Assembly (NCBI GenBank): GCA_002502245.1
Contig: DAPW01000005.1
Location: 12,026 to 53,545 of the forward strand
Direction: 5' to 3'
From: Methanoregula sp. UBA154
GTDB taxonomy: Archaea; Halobacteriota; Methanomicrobia; Methanomicrobiales; Methanospirillaceae
Length of the DNA: 41,520 bases
In this document: one piece after another, positions 7,844-16,203 of the stretch
Layout of the letters: each line of letters starts with the position of its first letter
Numbering within the stretch: the stretch's first letter is position 1
Program-made: the position numbers and the translations under genes
Notes under the pieces: model-generated
The model's database searches: none
What the model saw: the letters and a program-made list of their open reading frames with translations, nothing else
Told to the model about the DNA's origin: nothing

Positions 7844-9440
7844 GAACGGGGACGATACCAAGTTCCGGCTCATCGGCCGGAGCGTCCTCTCGTACCGCTT
7901 TATCATCCCCCATACCGGGAACCTCTTTGTCGGGGACATCCTGAAGATCACCGACACCACCAAGGGATATTCATTCTATGCAAAGGTGAGCGACCTTGTC
8001 CACGAGAGCAACTTTGCGGACGAGAAGTGGGACACCCGCCCGTTCTCCGAGCAGTTCTACGGTCTGGGCGAGGACGTCTTTTTAGGGGTCGAGGCAGTCC
8101 CGCTCGGGTTTGTGGACGAGAAGGGGACCTTCCGGAAACCCCGAACCGTCCCGACCAAGTTCTCTGCCGTCACCATTCCGGAAGCAGCAGATTTTGGATT
8201 CCTGACAAAGGTGATGGGCGATATCGAGGTCGGCGTGATGCGGACCGGGCAGGGCGTCCTCAAAGACGTTCCGGTCAAGATCCACAGCAGGGTCCTCCCG
8301 CAGCACATGGGCGTCTTTGCCACCACCGGCATGGGCAAGTCCAATTTCATGAAGACCTTCTGTGCTTCCTGCATGAAAGTACAGAAGTTCGGTCTTTTAA
8401 TGGTGGATCCCCACGGCGAGTACGTGCGGGGCGGGCAGTCCAGTACCGGTGAGCGGACGCTCGGGCTCGTCCACTATACCGCCGGAAAAGACGGCCTTGC
8501 GGTCTTCACCATCAGCGAGGCGGACCGGAAGAAGTACGGCCTTTCCAGCCTCTGGCTTGACTACGACGACTTCCGGATGACCGACCTGAACCTCCTCTAT
8601 GATCTCTCGCAGGCCCAGCATGACGTGATCGAGTCGCTCGATGAGTTTGACGGGAAGGAGATCATCCCGTTCTTCCTGCAGGCGAATATGGATACCCTCC
8701 CGGACGCGGTGAGGGCGGGCACATATGCCGGGCCGTTCCCGCAGATCGCCGACAGGCTCGGGGCATTCCACCCGGGCACCCTGCTGGTGATCCAGCGCCG
8801 TATCAGGAACATCGTTGCCGGCAACCGGAAGTTTTTCCGCGAATCCGGTTCCTGCGTGCCGGAGATCCTGCGGTTCCTGCACGACAACCGGGTCGTGCTC
8901 ATCGACATCCCCCGGATGGGCGAGCGGAGCGAGCTCTTTGTCCTCTCGATGATCACCCGGAGGATCATGCAGACCCACCGCACATCGGCCGAAGAGTTCG
9001 GCATGGAGACCGAAGCGGTGGAGCAGAAGAAAGTCCTCATCACCATCGAGGAGGCGCAAAGGGTGCTGGGGGCCGGCGGCGCCTCAACCCAGGTCTTCCG
9101 CGAGTGCGCCATGGAAGGGCGGAAGTTCGGGGTCGGGCTCTGTGTCGTGACCCAGCAGCCGAAGAACATCGACCAGAAGGTGCTCGCCCAGATCAACACC
9201 TTCGTGGTCATGGGCCTCGGCGACCGGGGCGACCGCGAGATCATCATGGGCAGCGCCAAGCAGGACCTCTCCCGGATGGAGATCGAGATCCAGACCCTTG
9301 ACCAGGGCGAGGCGATCATCAGCACCATCGGCATCCCGTTCCCGGTCAGCACGAGGATTCACTATTACGAGGACTATATTGCCGGGCTCAACCGGGAGTC
9401 AAAGAAGGATATCCGGCAGGGGCTGGAGAGCGGGTTTTAA
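7821..9440 (+). CDS. herA: HerA bipolar DNA helicase/translocase
   Basis: A 539-aa FtsK/VirB4-related hexameric ATPase that pumps DNA ends to NurA. An N-terminal HAS-barrel-type beta domain covers roughly residues 1-150. Walker A is ATTGMGKS at 167-174, followed by LLMVDPHGEY. The Walker B region is VLITIEEAQRVLG near residue 405, and FGVGLCVVTQQPKNIDQKVLAQINTFV is the expected sensor region. The start at ATG 7821 gives MVTLNAIENG and has GGTGAT just upstream; an in-frame TTG at 7797 is less likely. The 23-base overlap with nurA fits the known functional pair. Confidence 0.92.
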   Translation: MVTLNAIENGDDTKFRLIGRSVLSYRFIIPHTGNLFVGDILKITDTTKGYSFYAKVSDLVHESNFADEKWDTRPFSEQFYGLGEDVFLGVEAVPLGFVDEKGTFRKPRTVPTKFSAVTIPEAADFGFLTKVMGDIEVGVMRTGQGVLKDVPVKIHSRVLPQHMGVFATTGMGKSNFMKTFCASCMKVQKFGLLMVDPHGEYVRGGQSSTGERTLGLVHYTAGKDGLAVFTISEADRKKYGLSSLWLDYDDFRMTDLNLLYDLSQAQHDVIESLDEFDGKEIIPFFLQANMDTLPDAVRAGTYAGPFPQIADRLGAFHPGTLLVIQRRIRNIVAGNRKFFRESGSCVPEILRFLHDNRVVLIDIPRMGERSELFVLSMITRRIMQTHRTSAEEFGMETEAVEQKKVLITIEEAQRVLGAGGASTQVFRECAMEGRKFGVGLCVVTQQPKNIDQKVLAQINTFVVMGLGDRGDREIIMGSAKQDLSRMEIEIQTLDQGEAIISTIGIPFPVSTRIHYYEDYIAGLNRESKKDIRQGLESGF

Positions 9441-9673
9441 AAGACGAAAAAATGCCGGCTGGCCGGAGAACACAGCATAAAGCCTGCCATAATCCAATCG
9501 CCGTAAACCGGCACGAATAAACCGGACTGATTCCGGAAGAGTCCGGGAATACAATGGCCGGAACGCGGTATGAATACCCTGCTGGTCCGTTCAGGGTAAG
9601 AATTCCAGGGAAATTATTATGAAATAAAAAAAAATGAATTCAGATCCCCGCGTAAACACCTGATAAGAACATT

Positions 9674-9931
9674 GCATTCTGGAGAAATGCACATGAACGG
9701 GAGTTCACACACAAACCATGAACATCGGCAATAGAATGTGGAGATTACGAGGGTTCCCCGCATCAGGGCCTCTCCGGGGCACGGCGGGGCAAGACGGTTC
9801 AATCTCCCAGATTTCTTTAACCGTCCGGAACCCCGCCGCGGGGCGCCCTTTTTGGGCGGCGGGCGTTCATCGCAACAGGGAATATCGGGATCAATCCCCA
9901 TAATCGATCCTTAATAGGAAGCGATTTTCAT
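9674..9931 (+). repeat. family A repeat, copy A1
   Basis: In order it has a GCATT/AATGC hairpin at 9674-9690 and a second TGAAC/GTTCA hairpin at 9694-9707. The core runs from ATGAACATCG (9718) to CGATTTTCAT (9922-9931). The core contains the family blocks GGGTTCCCCGCATCAGGGCC, GGGGCACGGCGGGGCA and a CCGCCGCGGGGCGCCC stem. It is closest to the copy at 32249-32487 (shared CGATCTCCCAG-like and GTTCATCGCAACAGGGA blocks). No ORF with coding character is seen. Confidence 0.75.
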
Positions 9932-10146
9932 GGGAAATCCTTTGTACAATTCTGACGCTCCCGGGACGTTACCCTTGCCGATGTGGCATTTCCGGATTGC
10001 AAGAACGCCGTATGAGATGGTCAATTCTGGATGAGGACAGTACAGGTAATCCCAGGGCATAGCATGCGTGATTGAGCCCCCAACGGGGGCAGGGCTGGCG
10101 CCGGAGGGTGATTTAATCACTTTACCATGAATTCCTATGAAAATCG
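9922..10146 (+). repeat. family B repeat, copy B-ii, complete with terminal repeats
   Basis: The element starts at CGATTTTCATGGGAAATCC and ends at TTCCTATGAAAATCG, so its ends are inverted copies of each other (about 15-17 bases, imperfect). Internally it has ACAATTCTGACGCTCC, a CGGATTGC block, and GCAGGGCTGGCGCCGGAGGG near the right end. It shares its terminal sequences with the A copies on both sides. 9441-9670, before A1, contains nothing I recognise. Confidence 0.75.
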
Positions 10147-10381
10147 AATTCTTTCGAGACAGAATAATGGGGGTTGCCCCCGATTATGATTTATGCCGCA
10201 GCCCCCGACGGGGCGCCCCCGCGACGGATCAATGACTGATATTTCCGAAAGATACTGAACTGCCCCGCCGTGCCCCGGAGGGGCCCTGAGGCGGGGAGCC
10301 TTCGTAAAAATTTATGATTTTTTTTCGATTTTCATCCTTCCGGTGTGAACATTTTGTTCATGCCTGTTTCTGCAAAGCAGA
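10137..10381 (-). repeat. family A repeat, copy A2 (inverted)
   Basis: An inverted copy of A running from ATGAAAATCG (10137-10146) to CGATTTTCAT (10326-10335). It is followed by GTGTGAAC...GTTCA and a GTTTCTGCAAAGC hairpin. It contains the GCCCCGCCGTGCCCCGGAGG and GGGCGCCCCCGCG stems. Together with A1 and B-ii it forms a composite A-B-inverted A array. Confidence 0.75.
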
Positions 10382-10474
10382 AAATGAAAACGAAATCATT
10401 CAGAAAATAATTGCGATCAATTGCAGACGCATTTGGTCCCTGGTCCGGACAAGTTTTTTCAACCTGTCGCAAAC

Positions 10475-10565
10475 TGGGTGTCGCCGCAACGGCGGGGGTG
10501 AGCCGGTAGCAAAGCCCCCCCGGAGTGTCTGAATGAGTTGCCTCTCCGGTGTATTCCAGGAAAAA
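10475..10565 (-). repeat. element C, copy C-ii (inverted)
   Basis: On the minus strand it reads ACCGGAGAGGCAACTCATTC, then AGACACTCC, a G-run, and CCCCCGCCGTTGCGGCGAC. This aligns closely with 33780-33872. No gene is seen between 10381 and the htpX start at 10716. Confidence 0.6.
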
Positions 10566-10715
10566 TTCGTCGTGAGAATGGCACGATACCCATAATTTAT
10601 TATCGCGCATGGTCTATGGATACATGCCAAGAATAGGATACTTTTTCCCGTTCCGGTCCTGACGGTCAGGCGAGCGTATTCCGGAAGGAAAAAAATAACA
10701 TACCGGGTGAATGCG

Positions 10716-11615
10716 ATGGTACGATGGCCCCATGACTATGGACTTGACGTGAGAATGTTCGGGACGATGTTCCTGTTAGCGGTGGTCTATTTCGTCTTCC
10801 TCGCGGTCCTGGCATATCTCGGGGTCGAAACACTCCTCCTCGTGGTCATCATGGGCGCGATCCTCCTGATCCAGTTTTTCTTCTCGGACCGCCTGGTCCT
10901 CATGTCCATGGGAGCCCGCGAGGTCTCGGCACAGGAAGAACCACGCCTCCATGAAACCCTGACCCGCCTCTGCGCCATTGCCGGTATCCCCCGCCCACGG
11001 CTTGCCATCGTACAGTCACCGGTCCCCAACGCGTTTGCAACCGGCCGGAGTCCTGCACATTCTGTTATCGCCGTGACCACCGGCCTCACCAGTATGCTCC
11101 GCCAGGAAGAGCTCGAGGCAGTGATCGCGCACGAACTCAGCCATGTCCGGAACCGCGATGTCATGGTGATCACCCTGGCCGGTTTTATATCCATGATCGC
11201 CTTTTTCCTCTTCCGGAACTGGTTACTGTTCGGCGGGGGCATGGGTACCGGCTCCCGCGGCACACGGGACAACAAGACCGCACTCCTCATCCTGATCCCC
11301 ATCCTGGCAGCGGTGGTCTGGGTGATCAGTACGCTCCTTATCAGGGCCCTCTCGCGCTACCGGGAATTTGCTGCTGACAAAGGATCGGCCATACTGACCG
11401 GAAACCCTGCACATCTTGCATCGGCACTGATGAAGATCAGCGGACAGATGGAGCGTGTGCCGACAAAAGATCTCAGGGAAGTGGAGGGGATGAATGCCTT
11501 CTTCATCATTCCGGCCATTTCCGGATCCTCGATCTTTGAACTGCTCTCCACGCACCCGACGGTGGAGCAGCGGATCGCGGCGCTCGAGCAGTTCCAGCGG
11601 GAGGCAAAGGGATAA
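10716..11615 (+). CDS. htpX: HtpX-type membrane zinc metalloprotease
   Basis: A 299-aa M48 peptidase of the cytoplasmic membrane that degrades misfolded membrane proteins. Two N-terminal helices (about residues 14-55) precede the catalytic HELSH motif at about 139-143. A further helical hairpin follows, and the third zinc ligand region is RYREFAADKGSA near residue 216. The C-terminal STHPTVEQRIAALE is typical of HtpX. ATG 10716 is chosen because GGTGA ends five bases upstream; GTG 10707 is an in-frame alternative. Its TAA overlaps the ATG of the next gene (pspAB), showing coupling. It faces the pspA-pspAA pair, consistent with an envelope-stress locus. Confidence 0.92.
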   Translation: MVRWPHDYGLDVRMFGTMFLLAVVYFVFLAVLAYLGVETLLLVVIMGAILLIQFFFSDRLVLMSMGAREVSAQEEPRLHETLTRLCAIAGIPRPRLAIVQSPVPNAFATGRSPAHSVIAVTTGLTSMLRQEELEAVIAHELSHVRNRDVMVITLAGFISMIAFFLFRNWLLFGGGMGTGSRGTRDNKTALLILIPILAAVVWVISTLLIRALSRYREFAADKGSAILTGNPAHLASALMKISGQMERVPTKDLREVEGMNAFFIIPAISGSSIFELLSTHPTVEQRIAALEQFQREAKG

Positions 11616-12178
11616 TGGGATTTCTGGATACCCTGCTTGGAAAGACCCGTCTTCCGAAAGCAACGGTTGACAACCTGTTTGCGATATCCATCGCCAGTGT
11701 CACCATGGATTCGCAACTGAACCTGAAGCCATCCCCGGTTGCAGCACTCTGCTTCAAACCCATTGAGTCCTCCCAGTACGAGGCTGCCCGGACCGAGATC
11801 GAGGACCTGCTCCGGCTCAGCTCCCGGGAGACCGGCAGTACGTACCGGCTTGTAACGGATGAATACCGTTTCACCTGGGTCATCCTGGAGGACCCGGATT
11901 TTGAGGACCTGGTCACGGGGGTTCACCTGGTCAGCCAGACCCTGATCGAACGGGGCTTTGGCACGTACCTCCTTTGCGCGGTCTTCCGCTTCGGGAATGC
12001 AAACCCCTCGTACTGGGTATACAACTTCAAGCAGGGTCGCTATTACCCCTTTGTCCCGGCGCCGGGCAAGACCCGCGATACTGCCACGGAGTTCCGGATG
12101 CGGTCCCTGCTGGAAAAAGAACTCCCGGTTGAAAAAGATCCGGGGATGTGGTATCCCCTCTGGGGTATCCCCTTGTAA
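11615..12178 (+). CDS. pspAB: PspA-associated protein PspAB
   Basis: A 187-aa soluble protein matching the family named PspAB, which in archaea is found beside htpX and pspA genes. Visible features are MGFLDTLLGKTRLPKATVDNLFAIS at the N-terminus, then LVTDEYRFTWVILEDPDFEDLVTGVHLVSQTL, and a C-terminal NPSYWVYNFKQGRYYPFVP. Biochemical function is unknown; context suggests a role in the phage-shock-like membrane stress response. It overlaps htpX by one base, and its end is only 39 bases from the converging pspAA gene. Confidence 0.82.
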   Translation: MGFLDTLLGKTRLPKATVDNLFAISIASVTMDSQLNLKPSPVAALCFKPIESSQYEAARTEIEDLLRLSSRETGSTYRLVTDEYRFTWVILEDPDFEDLVTGVHLVSQTLIERGFGTYLLCAVFRFGNANPSYWVYNFKQGRYYPFVPAPGKTRDTATEFRMRSLLEKELPVEKDPGMWYPLWGIPL

Positions 12179-12217
12179 TGGCTGGTTGATCTTCCGCACG
12201 GCCGCGTGCAACGGATC

Positions 12218-12496
12218 TTAGTCCTTGAATATTCCCGTGCCGGTAAATACCTCCCGGGCTTCCTTCAGGGTCATGTCCGCCATTGGCACGATGATATCGG
12301 ATTCAACGAGCTCCTTGTCGTCAATGAGGTCCCCCTTGCTCTTGATCGTGCTGATCAGTTTTGCCAGGTTTTTCCTGTACGCCTTCTCATCCCCCTGCTG
12401 CACGTTATCCACAATGGTGTTATCGATCTTGTTCAGGGTGTCAAAGAGGCTGCTCTTGACATTGTACTGCCCTTCGCCCATGATACGAATGATCAT
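12218..12496 (-). CDS. pspAA: PspA-associated protein PspAA
   Basis: A 92-aa protein with the PspAA pattern: MIIRIMGEGQYNV at the start, a central helical stretch (LFDTLNKIDNTIVDNVQQGDEKAYRKNLAKLI) and the conserved DSDIIVP-like ESDIIVPMADMTLKEAREVF toward the end. PspAA proteins accompany archaeal and actinobacterial PspA. Its start codon overlaps the stop of pspA by four bases (ATGA), so the two are translationally coupled. It is probably a partner of PspA; mechanism unknown. Confidence 0.85.
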   Translation of the reverse strand: MIIRIMGEGQYNVKSSLFDTLNKIDNTIVDNVQQGDEKAYRKNLAKLISTIKSKGDLIDDKELVESDIIVPMADMTLKEAREVFTGTGIFKD

Positions 12497-13191
12497 TTCC
12501 GCACCTCCGCCATGAGTTTTGCAAGTTCGGAATCGACGCTGCCCTTCTGGCCGACCTTCGCCAGCTCCCGGTCGATATCGTCCCCGCTGCGGGAGATATC
12601 CTCGAGGGTCCCCTGCTCAATCAGCTCATCAAGCGCTGCTGAGCGAGCCTTCATCTCGTCCGTCTTGTTCTCCGCCCGCTCTATGGAGGTTCCGATATCG
12701 GCCATCTCCTCACTGATCCCGGAGAGCGATTCGCTGATCTTCACCTGCGCTTCAGCAGCAGAATACTGTGCCTTGATGGTCTCCTTCTTTGTCCTGAAGA
12801 CCTCGATCTTCGTGGAGAGCCGCTGTTCCGCGGCAACCAGCTTCGCCTGCTCTGCCTCGAGAGAGACGATCTGCTGGTCCAGCCCTTCGACCTGCGAGAA
12901 GATGGCACTCTTCCGTTCCAGGGCGAGCCGGGCCAGATCTTCCCGGTTTGCCCGGGCGGCTTCCCGTGCCTGGCCGTCCAGTTTCTGGCTGCTCTGGAGC
13001 AGTTTCTCCCGCTGGAGCTGCAGCCTTTTTTTGGAGGTGGTCACTTCTGCCACCCCGCGTTTCACATTCTGCAGCAGTTCAATCTGCTTCTCATACGAAT
13101 AATCGAGCGTTTCGCGGGGATCTTCCGCAGCATTGATCAGTTTGCTCATTTTTGCCTTGATTATCGTACCCATCCGGTTCAAAAGACCCAT
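12493..13191 (-). CDS. pspA: PspA/IM30 (ESCRT-III-like) membrane-stress protein
   Basis: A 232-aa, almost entirely helical protein with long heptad-rich coiled coils, the hallmark of PspA/Vipp1. The N-terminus MGLLNRMGTIIKAKMSKLINAAEDPRETLDYSYEKQ is the classical amphipathic membrane-binding helix and PE-like turn of the family. PspA coats damaged membrane and limits ion leakage. The start at 13191 has GGAGGAG seven bases upstream. A TATA-like AAAAGTATATT at 13254-13264 (minus strand) would fit a leader of about 40 bases. The upstream in-frame extension to 13272 is rejected for lack of family similarity. Confidence 0.92.
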   Translation of the reverse strand: MGLLNRMGTIIKAKMSKLINAAEDPRETLDYSYEKQIELLQNVKRGVAEVTTSKKRLQLQREKLLQSSQKLDGQAREAARANREDLARLALERKSAIFSQVEGLDQQIVSLEAEQAKLVAAEQRLSTKIEVFRTKKETIKAQYSAAEAQVKISESLSGISEEMADIGTSIERAENKTDEMKARSAALDELIEQGTLEDISRSGDDIDRELAKVGQKGSVDSELAKLMAEVRK

Positions 13192-13253
13192 AGTCCGTCT
13201 CCTCCATTTTCTCCAAATGTTGTTATCACGTGTAGTAACTAGCGACATACACA

Positions 13254-13264
13254 ATATACTTTTT
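13254..13264 (-). promoter_or_regulatory. TATA-like box upstream of pspA
   Basis: Minus-strand AAAAGTATATT lies about 65 bases before the pspA start codon, a reasonable position for an archaeal TATA box with a short leader. Confidence 0.4.
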
Positions 13265-13417
13265 GCCAGCACTCCGGAATGCGTTTACGGATCCGGTGTA
13301 TGCCGTTGAACTGACTGCGTGGAAGGCCGGATCGTGCTGACAAACCCCGGCGATCGTGATGGCCTGATGTCCGGCAACCGCGTACAGAGCGCGGGGTCAC
13401 CGGGGAATGGTTTTGGA

Positions 13418-13612
13418 TTACAGGAGATCGAGAAAATGATCGAGGACAAGGAAAACGACAACGATGATCCCGATGGTAAAGAGCACCGCTCCCCCGAATG
13501 AGACCGGTATGAACACAACAATGAGCAACCGGGACAGGATGAACCAGACTACGACCACGGTAATGACCAGCAACAAAAGAACTGCAAGGATATCCTTATA
13601 CCGGTGCTGCAT
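13418..13612 (-). CDS. 64-aa two-helix membrane protein
   Basis: The frame encodes a short polar head (MQHRYKD) followed by two strongly hydrophobic helices (ILAVLLLLVITVVVVWFIL and LLIVVFIPVSFGGAVLFTIGIIVVVFLVL). No clear ribosome site is seen. Small membrane proteins often accompany Psp systems, and this lies upstream of pspA on the same strand, but a link is inference. The hydrophobic composition over the whole length argues against a chance frame. Confidence 0.5.
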   Translation of the reverse strand: MQHRYKDILAVLLLLVITVVVVWFILSRLLIVVFIPVSFGGAVLFTIGIIVVVFLVLDHFLDLL

Positions 13613-13659
13613 AGTGGTGAATCTGACCTTCCCGGTTTATATGTTATCCCCTTTGGAGA

Positions 13660-13846
13660 GATCATTCAGAGAGCTGACGCTCCGTCTCTTCGCCCCGCCG
13701 CTGGGGTGCCCCGATTGCGATAGTGCAGTATTACCTGTTAAAAAAAACAGGAGGAGTAACATAAGCGTCAGAGCGGGGAATCACATGCAGGGCTGGCGCA
13801 AGGGGGGTGATCTCATCTTTTAAAAGAGGTCTTCCTATGAAAATCG
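13660..13846 (+). repeat. family B repeat, copy B-iii
   Basis: Contains GAGCTGACGCTCCGTC, CCGATTGCGATAGTGCAGTA, an inner CCTGTTAAAAAAAACAGG hairpin, GCAGGGCTGGCGCAAGGGGG and the CCTATGAAAATCG end at 13835-13846. The left terminal repeat is not clear. It adjoins the inverted A copy that follows and shares its end. Confidence 0.7.
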
Positions 13847-14097
13847 AATTCTTTAGAGACAGAATAATGGGGGTTGAGACCCCCATACCCCCGAATATGA
13901 TATATGCCGCCGCCCCCGACGGGGCGCCCCCGCGGCGGATCAATGACTGCCATCTCTATAAAAAGAACATCGGACTGCCCCGCCGTGCCCCGGAGGGGCC
14001 CTGAAGCGGGGAGCCCTCGTGAAAATTATGATGTCTTTTCCGATTTTCATCGTCATGGTGTGAACTCCACCGGTTCATGCCCGTTTTTACCGGGCAA
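13837..14097 (-). repeat. family A repeat, copy A3 (inverted)
   Basis: The core runs from ATGAAAATCG (13837-13846) to CGATTTTCAT (14041-14050). It is followed by GTGTGAAC..GTTCA and the terminal hairpin GCCCGTTTTTACCGGGC. It closely resembles copy A2: both have GAGACAGAATAATGGGGGTT next to the inner end and GGATCAATGACTG in the middle. 14098-14313 holds no gene I can support. Confidence 0.75.
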
Positions 14098-14313
14098 TTT
14101 TTTATTGTCCCGGCACTGGCAGAACCTGATGGCGGAAGGGAAATGCGGTGCCGGGTCCGCTGCCGTGAACCTCCTGACGACGAAGAGCGGCCGGAAGGTG
14201 CCAGTCCCGATCCATCCTCTTCCGGTTCTTTGGATCCACCCGGGTCTCCATCACCCTTAAAAAAGAGGCGGGCAAATCTACACGGAAGAACTTAAACGCG
14301 GAACGACCCTGCG

Positions 14314-15600
14314 ATGTTTGAAAAGATCCTTATCCCAACCGATCTCTCAGATGATTCAGAGAAACTCATCACCTGTGCGGGCAGTATCCGGAACGCAAAA
14401 GAGATCGTGCTGCTCCATATCGTCCCGTCCGGTGAGCCCGCAGAGCGGGAAAAGGTACAGCGGCAGGAGGGACTTGTTCCCCGTCCGGCCATTGCGGTGC
14501 GCTCTGTCATTGAACAGGATGCCGCCGGCGACATCCCCGCGGCGATCCTGAAAACAGCAGAGGCTGAAAAACCCTCGCTCATCATCATGGGAGCCCGCCG
14601 GGGGCTTCTCAGCAAAAGTCTTCTCGGCCGGGGCGGCACCGAGATCCTCACCCGGAGCCGGACCCATATCCTCATCATGCGTTTCCCCGCGCAGGGCATC
14701 TTTGCCGCGCCGGCCCCGGTGGTGACGGGGGAGACGCTCTTCTCCCGTATCCTCTTCCCGCTCGATTTCTCCCGTCCCGCGAACGAAGCGCTGGCGTGTA
14801 TCGTCCGGACCGAAGACGTGAAGGAGATCATCCTCCTCCACGTTATCCGGAACGTCGAGAAGGAGGATCGCATGAACCTCGTTGTCCGGGAGGTCGAGAA
14901 ACGCCTCTCGGAAGCGCGGGAGACGATCAAGCGGAAGCGTCCCGGTATCCGGGTGACGATGATGGTACGGTTCGGTGACCCGACCGGCCAGATCTGCACG
15001 GTTGCTGCCGAAGAGAACGTCTCGCTCGTCATGATGTCCCGGTACGGGAAGAGGGATTACCTCCGGAAGGTCCCCCTTGGCACCACGTCTTCGAAGGTCA
15101 TTGCACGGATAGCAGCACCCGTCCTGGTCATGTACACGCGGATCCAGCTGAACGTGACGGCACGGGAGCTCGCCACCAAGGAGTTCTACATTGCCGAGAA
15201 GATCTGGTTCGATTACCACCAGACGAAATCGGATCCGCTCCATGACCGGATCTTCGCCGTTTTTGTCGACGACACGCCGGTCAGTGTTGCACGCTGCAAA
15301 CAGCACGAGGACGGGTACGAGGTGGACGGGATCTTCACGTGGGAGGAGTTCCGGGGAAACGGGTATGCCCGGAAGGCGCTCGACGCGCTGATCCAGGGGT
15401 GCGGGAGGACGACCCTGTACATGTACGCGGTGCAGGAGCTCGTGGAGTTCTATGCCACGCTCGGGTTTGTGCCCGTACCGGAAAAGGAACTGCCCCCGAC
15501 AATCCGGCAGCGGTACCTGTGGGCAATGGGCAACATGAAGGGCGCAGACGTCTGCCCGATGAAGCGGGTGCCTGACGGGGAGAACAACGCCGCGGGCTAA
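14314..15600 (+). CDS. tandem UspA domains fused to a GNAT acetyltransferase
   Basis: A 428-aa three-domain cytoplasmic protein. The first universal stress domain (about residues 1-130) starts MFEKILIPTDLSDDSEK and ends with GARRGLLSKSLLGRGGTEILTRSRTHILIM, an ATP-binding-type glycine loop. The second (about 140-275) has ILFPLDFSRPANEAL and SRYGKRDYLRKVPLGTTSSKVI. The C-terminal part (about 285-420) is GNAT-like: FAVFVDDTPVSVARCK, then the acetyl-CoA loop-like EEFRGNGYARKALDALI and FYATLGFVPVPE. UspA proteins act as nucleotide-responsive stress regulators; the fusion suggests ATP-controlled acetylation of a partner. No strong ribosome site is seen before ATG 14314, but the family N-terminus fixes the start. 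Confidence 0.85.
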   Translation: MFEKILIPTDLSDDSEKLITCAGSIRNAKEIVLLHIVPSGEPAEREKVQRQEGLVPRPAIAVRSVIEQDAAGDIPAAILKTAEAEKPSLIIMGARRGLLSKSLLGRGGTEILTRSRTHILIMRFPAQGIFAAPAPVVTGETLFSRILFPLDFSRPANEALACIVRTEDVKEIILLHVIRNVEKEDRMNLVVREVEKRLSEARETIKRKRPGIRVTMMVRFGDPTGQICTVAAEENVSLVMMSRYGKRDYLRKVPLGTTSSKVIARIAAPVLVMYTRIQLNVTARELATKEFYIAEKIWFDYHQTKSDPLHDRIFAVFVDDTPVSVARCKQHEDGYEVDGIFTWEEFRGNGYARKALDALIQGCGRTTLYMYAVQELVEFYATLGFVPVPEKELPPTIRQRYLWAMGNMKGADVCPMKRVPDGENNAAG

Positions 15601-15796
15601 AACACCTCCTCTTTCATCCGGCATGCGGCGGCAGTCCTGCGTCTGCGAGCGCGGGGCCCCTGTGCTGGTTCGTGACTTCCGTGAAACACAGCACTTCATT
15701 GTACAGGGAATGCGGCGCAATCCGTACCGGTGGGCACAGCGGCCCTGCGCAAAACAAAACTCCCGGCGGGCGTCAGCAATCAACGATATCTTTTTC

Positions 15797-16040
15797 ATGA
15801 AAATTACATGAAACAAAGGTGATTTTAGGATTTTTTACTCTCTTTAATTATTTGCGATGAACGCCTCCGCACCGAAAAGGGACGCCCCCGCGGCGGGTCA
15901 ATAACCGGGAGCATGTTGGAAAATACACAAACTGCCCCGCCGTGCCCCGCGAGGGGCCCTGATGCGGGGAACCCTCATATCTGCAATTTTCATGGTTCCG
16001 GTGTGAACTGACAAAGTTCATCCCCGTTTCGACAGCAGAA
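15797..16040 (-). repeat. family A repeat, copy A4 (inverted)
   Basis: The core lies between ATGAAAATTA (15797-15806) and GCAATTTTCAT (15983-15993). It is followed by GTGTGAACT..AGTTCA and a degenerate terminal hairpin. Reverse-complemented, it aligns almost end to end with the copy at 33957-34193, including GAACTTTGTCAGTTCA, GCAGATATGAGGG, CCCCTCGCGGGGCACGGCGG and CGCAAATAATT. The two make a subfamily. 15601-15796 has no gene I recognise. Confidence 0.75.
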
Positions 16041-16203
16041 AATCGGGATGCCGGCAGGACCATGAGAGGGAAAGCCATAAAGAATGATGGCATTTTGAGC
16101 AGCATTCGCACAGCGACCGGCGAAACGGTGGCGGGAGCCGTCAGCCGTAAAACGCGGAAAAAAAAGATCTTTTAATACATCTGACGACGCAAGGAGAGAT
16201 ACT

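Noticed and set aside
9674..10381. Possible CRISPR array in the repeat-rich gap
   Set aside because: The repeats are about 200 bp, occur in both orientations and lack regular short spacers; no cas genes are in the window.
12206..13102. 298-codon plus-strand frame over pspA/pspAA
   Set aside because: Ser-rich shadow of the coiled-coil pspA gene.
13731..14004. Short frames inside the B/A repeats at 13.7-14.0 kb
   Set aside because: They run through repeat hairpins, are not conserved between copies and have no ribosome site.
14356..15816. 486-codon minus-strand frame opposite the UspA-GNAT gene
   Set aside because: Shadow frame: the plus strand encodes clear UspA and GNAT motifs, while the minus product is low-complexity and without motifs.
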